Assembly: GCA_029261435.1 (NCBI GenBank)
Contig: JAJDBI010000021.1
Coordinates: forward strand, 1 to 19,318
Length of the DNA: 19,318 nucleotides
Source of the DNA: Nitrospinaceae bacterium
GTDB taxonomy: Bacteria > Nitrospinota > Nitrospinia > Nitrospinales > VA-1
Reading direction: 5' to 3'
Both the position numbers and the translations under genes were made by a program. Shown here piece by piece: positions 1 to 6,358 of the stretch. The notes beneath the pieces are model-generated. The model saw only the letters and a program-made list of their open reading frames with translations, made no database searches and was not told where the DNA came from. The first letter of the stretch is position 1. Every line of letters starts with the position of its first letter.

Positions 1-447
1 ACAAATTTGACGCAACACCGATTCGAAATCGAAGAGATGGTGTAAAATCGCTGACAAAACAATCACGTCATAGTCGTCTTGATTCTGCAACAGAAACTCC
101 TCAACGTCTCCGATCACAAGACGGGCTTGAGGTTTCAATGGTGTCGGAATGGACTCTTCAAATGCCTGTATCATTTCCTGCGACAAATCCAAGCCTGTAA
201 CATGATATCCTTTTGACAAAAATTCCAGAGAGAGGTAACCCGTCCCGCAACCCAGGTCAAGAATTTTCGCGCCGGGCTTCAAGGTGACACAAGCTTTATT
301 CACCGTTTTTTTTAGAATAGAGTTCTGAAAAAAATTTGTCTGCTCAGGGTGGCGGGAAAGGTATAACCGGTTTTCCAAGGCATGCACCCTTCGGTTTTCT
401 TCCAGCACTTTTTCTTTAGTGACAGGGGATGCCATCGAAGGTTCCAT
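1..447 (-). CDS. Class I SAM-dependent methyltransferase, 3' part beyond window
   Basis: The visible 149 residues are the N-terminal part of a class I (Rossmann-fold) SAM methyltransferase of the Methyltransf_11/12/25 kind. Motif I is ILDLGCGTG at residues 62-70, the acidic residue that binds the SAM ribose is D87 in GLDLS, a GD pair follows at 113-114, and DVIVLSAILHHL at 127-138 is the post-motif stretch that often carries the catalytic surface. The reading frame runs off the left edge, so the C-terminal half is missing. The ATG at 447 shares its A with the TGA stop of the preceding radical SAM gene (TGATG), which argues for this start and for translational coupling; a second in-frame ATG at 435 is possible. 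As the last visible gene of a glycan operon it may methylate a sugar, lipid or small acceptor, but the substrate cannot be read from sequence. Confidence 0.88.
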   Translation of the reverse strand, partial: MEPSMASPVTKEKVLEENRRVHALENRLYLSRHPEQTNFFQNSILKKTVNKACVTLKPGAKILDLGCGTGYLSLEFLSKGYHVTGLDLSQEMIQAFEESIPTPLKPQARLVIGDVEEFLLQNQDDYDVIVLSAILHHLFDFESVLRQIC

Positions 448-1292
448 CAGGGGACGAGTTCTTCAAAAAAGAAACGCTTTTTGGTTTTCGATGTCTTGCA
501 TTCGTTGCAATTGACGCAGACATCGGGGTATTCCCCTCTTTCATGCTGGACGCGTAATCGTTCTATCTCACTGCCATGCCACAATTCTTGCACGTTGTCA
601 TGGACAGCACTTCCCAGTTTTAAGGTCGCATTATAATCCACACAGCAGGGAATCACCGTTCCATCCCATAACACCACCAGCTTGCCATAGTCTTTTCCAA
701 AAGGCTCCGGGCAGGGTTCTTCTCTCGGGCTTTGAATCAGTTTGGGTTGCGTGCGAACATGATCCATAACAGATTCCCAGTGACTGACAAAAGGGTCAAC
801 ATCTTCCTGTGTTTCTTCTTCTACAGTGAAGACCACTCCCATGCTCAGTTCGGGACGCCTTTTTTCCTTTTCGCTCTTAAGTTTCAGAATATTTTTTTCT
901 ATCTTCTCCAGTTCCACACCTCGTATCCGCTCAAACGTTTCCGCCGAACCATCAATAGAAAAACGGATGATATTAAGAGGGCTGTCGACAATCTTGCCAA
1001 TTATTTTATCGGTCAACAAAGTCCCATTGGTGTTCATCACGATAAACTTGACCCCCGCATCGTGGGCATACTCAAACATCCTAAAAATTTCTTTGTGCAA
1101 CAGAGGTTCTCCCCAATTGTGCATGCAAAGATGTTCGAGGTCGGGGCAATCATCAATAACTTTCTTGAACAGGTCAAAGTCCATAAAGCCTTCCTTACGT
1201 GTCATGCCTTCTGTCACAAAGCAAAACGTGCAACGCAGGTTGCAGGTGTTGGTCGGCTCGATAATCAATGAAGTAAGAGGTTTAACCTGCAT
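447..1292 (-). CDS. Radical SAM protein with SPASM-like C-terminal cysteines
   Basis: This is a 281-aa radical SAM enzyme. The 4Fe-4S site is CNLRCTFC (C17, C21, C24), the GGE-like strand appears as NWGEPLL (60-65), and NTNGTLL (87-93) and IIRFSIDGS (108-116) are later core strands of the partial TIM barrel. The C-terminal part has C194, the pair C216-C217 and C259-x2-C262-x2-C265, the arrangement expected of a SPASM auxiliary iron-sulfur domain. SPASM enzymes modify peptides, but many relatives in polysaccharide loci act on sugars or lipids. Its ATG overlaps the TAA of the glycosyltransferase by one base (TAATG) and its stop overlaps the methyltransferase start, so it sits in a coupled stretch. 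No small precursor peptide is visible next to it, which favours a glycan or lipid substrate; that is inference. Confidence 0.9.
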   Translation of the reverse strand: MQVKPLTSLIIEPTNTCNLRCTFCFVTEGMTRKEGFMDFDLFKKVIDDCPDLEHLCMHNWGEPLLHKEIFRMFEYAHDAGVKFIVMNTNGTLLTDKIIGKIVDSPLNIIRFSIDGSAETFERIRGVELEKIEKNILKLKSEKEKRRPELSMGVVFTVEEETQEDVDPFVSHWESVMDHVRTQPKLIQSPREEPCPEPFGKDYGKLVVLWDGTVIPCCVDYNATLKLGSAVHDNVQELWHGSEIERLRVQHERGEYPDVCVNCNECKTSKTKKRFFFEELVP

Positions 1293-2272
1293 TATTCAAT
1301 CACCTTTTCCACAATATAGTCCGGGCGATCCTGAATCTGGGAATGGACACGTCCGAGATATTCCCCCAGAAACCCGATAGAAAGAAGCTGAACTCCTGCA
1401 AAAAATGCGAACACCGCCGAGAGAACAACAAATCCTTCAATTAAAATTCCATTGGCGATTCGCTGATACAGCAAAAATGCCATCATTAAAAATCCTATAA
1501 AAGCACCAAATAATCCCATATAAGTCACTAATCTCAACGGAAAGTTTGAATACCCTGTCACCAGGTCCCAGGATAGTTTCATCAAGGTCAGAAGACTATA
1601 CTTGGTCTCGCCTTTTTTTCGGGCATGGTGCTCCACCTCGACCTCCACGCTGGGTAGTCCCATCCAACTCATCAAGACGGCCATATAACGGGACCGATCC
1701 TTACAAGCTTCAATCTTTTCTATAACGCTTCGACGCATAACGCGGAAGGAACTTAAATTCAACTTCACGGCTTTTCCAAAAAGCATTTGTCCGAATCCAC
1801 GCAGAAATTTTGATCCCATAATCCTTAACAAACCATCCTGCCGTTTTTTATGAACGGTGGTGACAAGATCAATATCATCCGCCAACGCGGCAAGCAGCTT
1901 AGGAATTTCTTCCGGTGGATTCTGCAAATCCGAATCCAACTGAACCACAATCTCTCCCCGGCTAATTCTAAAACCTGCTAACATGGCCGACTGCTGACCA
2001 AAGTTTCGGGTCAACCGGACCAGACGGAATATTTTTTCCGTCTCACTGATGCGCTTGAGTTTTTCAAACGACCCGTCATCACTGCCATCATCCACAATCA
2101 GGATTTCGTAAGAACGATTCAACGCATCGCCAACAGTTTTAAGCCGTGAACAAAGTTCATCAACCAGGGATTCCTCGTTAAAAACAGGAACGACTATAGA
2201 AATTTCCGGGTTTTTATCCATATCTTTATTTGGCACCACCGACAATAAAGGCGATTCGATTCCTTCCATCAT
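1292..2272 (-). CDS. Family 2 glycosyltransferase, polyprenyl-phosphate sugar transferase type (ArnC/GtrB/DPM1-like)
   Basis: The 326-aa protein has a GT-A family 2 domain beginning at EISIVVPVFNEE (23-34), with ILIVDDGSDDGS (57-68) for nucleotide binding and the metal-binding QLDSD (D113, D115) followed by LQNPPEEIP. The later motif ARKKGETKYSLLTLMKL (217-233) is typical of enzymes that move a sugar from a nucleotide donor to undecaprenyl or dolichyl phosphate. Two C-terminal hydrophobic segments (about 250-270 and 281-302) anchor it in the inner membrane. Start: the first ATG (2272) lies one base after the previous stop and has a GGGGGA stretch upstream; the ATGs at 2269 and 2221 (giving MDKNPEIS) are alternatives. 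It probably makes a lipid-linked sugar for later transfer to a surface glycan or lipid A. The sugar is unknown. Confidence 0.93.
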   Translation of the reverse strand: MMEGIESPLLSVVPNKDMDKNPEISIVVPVFNEESLVDELCSRLKTVGDALNRSYEILIVDDGSDDGSFEKLKRISETEKIFRLVRLTRNFGQQSAMLAGFRISRGEIVVQLDSDLQNPPEEIPKLLAALADDIDLVTTVHKKRQDGLLRIMGSKFLRGFGQMLFGKAVKLNLSSFRVMRRSVIEKIEACKDRSRYMAVLMSWMGLPSVEVEVEHHARKKGETKYSLLTLMKLSWDLVTGYSNFPLRLVTYMGLFGAFIGFLMMAFLLYQRIANGILIEGFVVLSAVFAFFAGVQLLSIGFLGEYLGRVHSQIQDRPDYIVEKVIE

Positions 2273-2273
2273 A

Positions 2274-3491
2274 TCAAGCTGTTCCCCCGGGCTCTTCTCT
2301 GTGAAAAGCTGGTGCCGAACAACCGCTTTCCTTGACTTTCAAAAACTCAACTCGCTTGATACGTTCTTCAATAACTACTTCTCCTGCTAAAGGAGTGGAG
2401 CCAACGTACTCCGACTGACAGCATCCCAGGCATCCCGGAAAAATTCCTTCCGCTTTCAATTTTTCACGGAACCCGCGAATGCGATCCGACTGCCAACCCA
2501 GCGAATCATTGCCGACATCACCAACTCTGTAATGCGGGCAGCTGAAAGTATCGCCATAAGCTGAAAAAGCCACCTTCGTCCAGGGAATGTAACAACGGTA
2601 ATCCTGATACGTACTTTTATTGCTGTAGTAGCGAACAATCTCATCCACTGTGATGTAGTTTGGTGAAAATCTCAGTTGAGTCATGTTCTCTTTACTTTTG
2701 CTCTGCAAAAGTTCCAACTGCTCCCGCAAAATTTTCGGTTCGATCTCTTCGACGGGTACTGTCGGCCTCTGCAAATGCTCATCCTGATCATAGTCTTTTC
2801 CATGCCAGTAAGTGGCCGGACTACTCAAAACGTAATTGGCAACATTGACTCCCAGTTTACTGGCATATTCATACAACGGGACCAACTCTCGCACATTGCC
2901 CCGGTTGATGACACAAGTAACATGGATGAGTGGGAATCGGGATTTCAACTCCTTCCGGCGAGCAACCAGCCGTTCCAACCCTTGAGTCGTCTTTTTGAAA
3001 GAACCGGGAATCGTTGTGATGCTGTCGTGCAATTCTTCCTCGCCTTCAAGTGAAACCCCCATATAAAACAATCCCGAACCCCAGGTCGACTTCAGCCTCA
3101 GCTGCATAAGATCTTCCACAACCTTTTCGCTCAAGGTCGTTCCGTTTGTAATGATATGCACTTTATGCCGTTTGGTCGCGAACTCAAGGATGTCCATGAA
3201 ATCACTTTTCATGAACGCTTCACCGCCGGTGAAGGTGATCAAAGAAAATCGGGGAAGTTTGGAAATTGCTTTTTTCACTTCCTCACTCGACATTTCATTT
3301 TTATATGTTTTCTTCGACTCCGTTTCTTCGATAATCTCCAGGTAGTGGCACATGTCACACCGCAGGTTGCAACGATAGGTCACCTCGAAAAAAGCCTGTA
3401 CGGGTGGCAAAGAAAACCGGGGTGCCAGATGGAACGGCAGAAACGAATAAAGACGCGGCAATATTTTTTGCAGGAATTTAAAATCTATCAT
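2274..3491 (-). CDS. Radical SAM protein, long form with C-terminal extra cysteine cluster
   Basis: This 405-aa radical SAM enzyme carries the cluster motif CNLRCDMC (C41, C45, C48), the SAM-binding TFTGGEAF (GGE at 89-91), IITNGTTLS (113-121) and GVSLEGEEE (145-153). The C-terminal region holds C300, C318, C354 and the C357-C358 pair in a SPASM/twitch-like arrangement, so one auxiliary cluster is plausible. An amphipathic, aromatic and proline-rich N-terminus (1-30) precedes the barrel. It starts 10 nt after the wbqC-like stop, with AGGA overlapping that stop (TAGGA), and ends one base before the glycosyltransferase start. It differs strongly from the other radical SAM protein of the operon in length and cysteine spacing, so the two probably catalyse different steps. 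The product is unknown. Confidence 0.9.
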   Translation of the reverse strand: MIDFKFLQKILPRLYSFLPFHLAPRFSLPPVQAFFEVTYRCNLRCDMCHYLEIIEETESKKTYKNEMSSEEVKKAISKLPRFSLITFTGGEAFMKSDFMDILEFATKRHKVHIITNGTTLSEKVVEDLMQLRLKSTWGSGLFYMGVSLEGEEELHDSITTIPGSFKKTTQGLERLVARRKELKSRFPLIHVTCVINRGNVRELVPLYEYASKLGVNVANYVLSSPATYWHGKDYDQDEHLQRPTVPVEEIEPKILREQLELLQSKSKENMTQLRFSPNYITVDEIVRYYSNKSTYQDYRCYIPWTKVAFSAYGDTFSCPHYRVGDVGNDSLGWQSDRIRGFREKLKAEGIFPGCLGCCQSEYVGSTPLAGEVVIEERIKRVEFLKVKESGCSAPAFHREEPGGTA

Positions 3492-3501
3492 AATAGATAT
3501 C

Positions 3502-4203
3502 CTATGAGCACCGGATCGGCTCCACTTGTCTCAAGACATTCAAACTTTGCTCACCGCAGTTGAACAACAAATCAATCGCAGACAACTGAGGCACAAATCC
3601 GGGATACCTCTGCGGGTAAACCGGGTGCTCGTATTTTTGATACTCCAACTCAATATTCTGACTGGAAAAATCCTCTTCCATAATATAGTCGCTCGCAGCT
3701 TCACCGCTCAAATAATGGGTCGCACCCAGTTCCTTGCAAATCGAAAGGAGCCGCTCGGTTTTTTCTCCCGTCGTTTTCATTTGAGATGAACGCAGGAGTG
3801 GAGTCTCAATACCAAACTCCTCCTTAAGAAGGATAATCGTTTCCAAACAAAGGTCGAATAAAAACTCCCATTCCTTTTCATAAATTTGCTGGCATCTGGG
3901 GAAGTATTTTTCAAAAAACGGCGCTTTGCAATAATGCTGACGCAAAGTCTGTAAATGTTTTTTCCGCCAGGGCACAGAATTATCGATGCGAGTCTCAAGC
4001 AGGGTTTGCGAGAACCTGCTTTTTTGCAGAACTGGCACTGTCAACCAGGCCCAGTCCTCGTTCACTCGAACCCGGTTTCTGTTTCTCCAGTCCCTCCGTG
4101 TGTACTGCACATCATCCAGCAAAACGAATTTATCAGAACGGCTCATTTGCTCAAAAAATCCCAGCCACGGCAAATAAGAAGGTTGAAGTATGGTAACCCG
4201 CAT
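3502..4203 (-). CDS. WbqC-like family protein
   Basis: The 233-aa protein starts MRVTILQPSYLPWLGFF and continues with FVLLDDVQYTRRDWRNRNR, the hallmark N-terminal block of the WbqC family found in O-antigen and capsule loci. Family members are thought to take part in surface sugar modification, but the reaction is not settled. Later conserved-looking stretches are PWRKKHLQTLRQHY, ATHYLSGEAASDY and a C-terminal IDLLFNCGEQS. The frame is open to 4260, but the start at 4203 is preferred: it follows the upstream stop by 5 nt, is preceded by an AAGG-type ribosome site, and gives the canonical family N-terminus, whereas the longer form would overlap the upstream gene. It lies inside the glycan operon between the sugar-nucleotide enzyme and a radical SAM enzyme. 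Confidence 0.9.
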   Translation of the reverse strand: MRVTILQPSYLPWLGFFEQMSRSDKFVLLDDVQYTRRDWRNRNRVRVNEDWAWLTVPVLQKSRFSQTLLETRIDNSVPWRKKHLQTLRQHYCKAPFFEKYFPRCQQIYEKEWEFLFDLCLETIILLKEEFGIETPLLRSSQMKTTGEKTERLLSICKELGATHYLSGEAASDYIMEEDFSSQNIELEYQKYEHPVYPQRYPGFVPQLSAIDLLFNCGEQSLNVLRQVEPIRCS

Positions 4204-4208
4204 AACCT

Positions 4209-5216
4209 TTATCCTTTGGGAGCCCAGAGTTCTTTCATCCACAGAGTCCGTTCCCACCACTTGCGATTATTTTGATAAAACTCAATGGTACGTTTCAGCC
4301 CATCATCCAATTCCACTTTTGATTGCCAATCCAGACATTCACGCGACTTGTCTACTGAAGAAATATGCCGGGTCACCTGACCGGGGCGATCATCAATAAA
4401 CTGCAATAAACTTTCAGGTTTGCCCATCAACTGTAAAATTCTACTGGCGATTTCCACCACAGAAGTGTCGGTCCCGGTTCCCAGGTTGATCGTCTGACCT
4501 GTCACCCGATCACGTTCAGCATGCAGTACCCGGTCCAACGCTTCGCAAGTGTCTTCTACAAACATCCAGTCACGAGAACTCTCGCCGTTACCATGAATGG
4601 TCAACGGCTGGTCCTGCAATGCACTGACAATAAAATTGGGGATGGCTTTTTCCAGATGCTGACACGGTCCATAATTATTAAACGGACGAATGATGACCGC
4701 CGGTAACTCGTAAGTCTTGACGTAAGAATAAATCAACCGATCCGCCCCTGCCTTGGCTGCTGCATAGGGACTCATGGGGTTCAGCGGGTGATCCTCATCC
4801 ATCGGATCGGTCAAAGCCGTGCCATACACTTCGGAAGAAGAGATGTGCACAAACAATTCGACGGGATTATTCACTACAGCGTTGGCAACCACCTGCGTGC
4901 CGACCACATCCGTCTCGAAGAAAATCGCGTTATCATAAATCGAGCGCGTCACATGCGACTCCGCCGCGAAATGCACCACAATATCCGCTTCCGAAACCAG
5001 CTTATTGACAATGTCCGGATGGGTGATATTACCGTGATGAAATTGAAAGTGTCCGTTGGACTTCAGACTTGCAGGAATATTGTCGAGGTTGCCGGCATAG
5101 GTCAAAGCGTCCAGCAAAAGGATTTTGTAGTTCGGGTAGCGTTTATGAATAAAATTGATGAAGTTACTACCAATGAATCCAGCACCACCTGTGACCAATA
5201 AAGTTTTTTCGCTCAT
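4209..5216 (-). CDS. RmlB-like NAD-dependent sugar-nucleotide 4,6-dehydratase/epimerase (extended SDR)
   Basis: This 335-aa extended short-chain dehydrogenase has the NAD-binding glycine motif TGGAGFIGS (9-17), the RmlB-like LLDALTYAGNLDNI (34-47), HFAAESHVTRS (82-92) and the catalytic Y151-x3-K155 in SPYAAAKAGADR. The dehydratase acid/base block reads SSSEVYG (126-132): the Glu is present (E129), but the Asp that RmlB uses for C6 dehydration is Ser128. A Ser-Glu pair also occurs in GDP-mannose dehydratase and LegB-like enzymes, so dehydratase activity is not excluded, but the substrate (dTDP-, UDP- or GDP-sugar) is open. GESSRDWMFVEDTCEA is the usual nucleotide-sugar recognition segment. It is the first gene of the operon, with GGGAG just before the ATG and a TATAAT candidate promoter upstream. 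Confidence 0.92.
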   Translation of the reverse strand: MSEKTLLVTGGAGFIGSNFINFIHKRYPNYKILLLDALTYAGNLDNIPASLKSNGHFQFHHGNITHPDIVNKLVSEADIVVHFAAESHVTRSIYDNAIFFETDVVGTQVVANAVVNNPVELFVHISSSEVYGTALTDPMDEDHPLNPMSPYAAAKAGADRLIYSYVKTYELPAVIIRPFNNYGPCQHLEKAIPNFIVSALQDQPLTIHGNGESSRDWMFVEDTCEALDRVLHAERDRVTGQTINLGTGTDTSVVEIASRILQLMGKPESLLQFIDDRPGQVTRHISSVDKSRECLDWQSKVELDDGLKRTIEFYQNNRKWWERTLWMKELWAPKG

Positions 5217-5252
5217 AGTCTCCCTGACCAGAAAAAAATCCGTTTCCCTACC

Positions 5253-5281
5253 ATTATATATAAGGGTCCAGTCTTTCTTTA
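5253..5281 (-). promoter_or_regulatory. Candidate promoter of the glycan operon
   Basis: On the minus strand a perfect TATAAT (5253-5258, in an alternating TA run) lies about 37 nt upstream of the first operon ATG. The hexamer 17 bp further upstream (TAAAGA, 5276-5281) is a poor -35 box. The position suits a leader of about 30 nt, but the AT run could give the match by chance. Confidence 0.35.
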
Positions 5282-5421
5282 CGGAAAAATAGCCTAAATC
5301 CTTTAACGGAGGGGCCTCCGCCCACTCAGCGTGGGGCCAGTGTGCACTAATACCATCAAACTGACAACAGGTTTGCCCGGCAAAAAGATGCCGGTAAAGC
5401 CTTTAAAAGGAGGTTGGAACG

Positions 5422-5437
5422 AAAAACAGCTGTTTTT
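5422..5437 (-). terminator. Possible weak elbB terminator (perfect palindrome with T run)
   Basis: A perfect 16-bp palindrome lies about 50 nt after the elbB stop. As RNA it could form a 6-bp stem around an AGCU loop, with its own 3' arm supplying five U residues. The stem is almost all A-U, so it would be a weak terminator; a protein-binding site is an equal possibility. Confidence 0.3.
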
Positions 5438-5484
5438 GTGGCCCGGGAGCAAAGCGAGCGTTTGCCACTCATTTGCCTCCCTCG

Positions 5485-6144
5485 TCAGAGGGTGAGTAGC
5501 TTTTTGATGGTTTTTTCAATGCCTTCGGCCACTTCCGAGATACTTTGACCCAGCATATAAGCCGGGGTCGAAACGATATTATTCTTCTCGTCGAAGACAA
5601 AATCACGCGCTGAGCAGTCCTGATGTGTGGTTCCCATCGTTTCCATCGCGCCACTGCATTCCTTGTCATTGCCGATGGTCAGCGTGGGTTTTTGGGGAGC
5701 GTCTTCATAGATTTTTGCCATCATCGCCGGGGCGATGCAGAGTGCCGCCTGCGGTTTCTGTTTGGCGGCAAACTCTTTCACCAAACGGAGAACTTCCGGG
5801 TGAACATCACAGTTTTCGCCCTTGACCGCGAAGCTGGAGAGATTTTTGGCCGCACCAAACCCACCGGGGAACACCAGCGCGTCAATATCATCCGCTTTGA
5901 CCGTAGCAATATCTTTAATCTCACCACGGGCAATCCGCGCCGCCTCAACGAGGACGTTACGCTTTTCTCCCGCTGCTTCTTCGCCAGTGAGATGGTTGAC
6001 CACATGCATCTGGTCGACATTGGGGGCCATGCAAACTGCTTGGGCACCCGCTCGATCAATCGCTAAAAGAGTGATGACCGACTCGTGAATCTCAGCACCG
6101 TCAAACACCCCGCACCCAGAAAGCACCACACCAATTTTTTTCAT
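5485..6144 (-). CDS. elbB: ElbB, DJ-1/PfpI-family glyoxalase-like protein
   Basis: The 219-aa protein matches the ElbB (enhancing lycopene biosynthesis protein 2) branch of the DJ-1/PfpI superfamily at about its usual length. Recognisable blocks are KKIGVVLSGCGVFDGAEIHE (2-21), VFPGGFGAAKNL (91-102) and the nucleophile elbow ALCIAPAMM with C136. The GxNDKEC-like segment and the STPAYM stretch near the C-terminus also fit the family. E. coli ElbB has been reported to have weak glyoxalase III-type activity; its physiological role is uncertain. The start is well supported by GGAGGG seven bases before the ATG. It lies downstream of nadE with a 214-nt gap, so it may have its own promoter. Nothing looks truncated. 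Confidence 0.93.
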   Translation of the reverse strand: MKKIGVVLSGCGVFDGAEIHESVITLLAIDRAGAQAVCMAPNVDQMHVVNHLTGEEAAGEKRNVLVEAARIARGEIKDIATVKADDIDALVFPGGFGAAKNLSSFAVKGENCDVHPEVLRLVKEFAAKQKPQAALCIAPAMMAKIYEDAPQKPTLTIGNDKECSGAMETMGTTHQDCSARDFVFDEKNNIVSTPAYMLGQSISEVAEGIEKTIKKLLTL

Positions 6145-6358
6145 GACAAACCCTCCAATGATTCAACTCGTTTTATTGAGATAAATAGCATTTTGATCCT
6201 TAATCCGATTCTACCACCCCGTAACAAAGGATTCCAGCCTCAGGCTAGCTGCTGTCGCGAGCCTTTGGAAAATATTGGATATAGCAGACGGACACGAAAA
6301 TTAAGGAAAATTTCACGTTTCGTCACTATCGTTCCTCTCAATAATGACAACTACAGGT
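6145..6358. other. Non-coding gap between nadE and elbB
   Basis: These 214 nt carry no supported gene and no strong terminator after nadE. On the minus strand a poor promoter-like pair (TGGAAT, 17 bp, TAGAAT) lies about 65 nt before elbB. A short AGCC-TGA-GGCT inverted repeat is present. I see nothing else of note. Confidence 0.4.

Larger units (their letters stand above)
5217..5484. other. Non-coding spacer with three short inverted repeats
   Basis: The 268-nt gap between elbB and the glycan operon has no convincing gene. It contains three hairpin-forming elements: CGGAGG-GG-CCTCCG (5307-5320), CCGGCA-6 nt-TGCCGG (5377-5394), and the perfect 16-bp palindrome AAAAACAGCTGTTTTT (5422-5437), which ends in a T run in either direction. 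The last could act as a weak bidirectional terminator after elbB; the GC stems lack a following T run. The operon promoter candidate sits at the left end. Confidence 0.5.

Noticed and set aside
732..1380. Plus-strand frames opposite the radical SAM gene
   Set aside because: The minus strand encodes a clear enzyme with full motifs; the plus frames have no signatures.
4204..4260. Longer WbqC-like protein starting at 4260
   Set aside because: It overlaps the preceding gene and adds 19 residues not typical of the family; the ATG at 4203 gives the canonical N-terminus.
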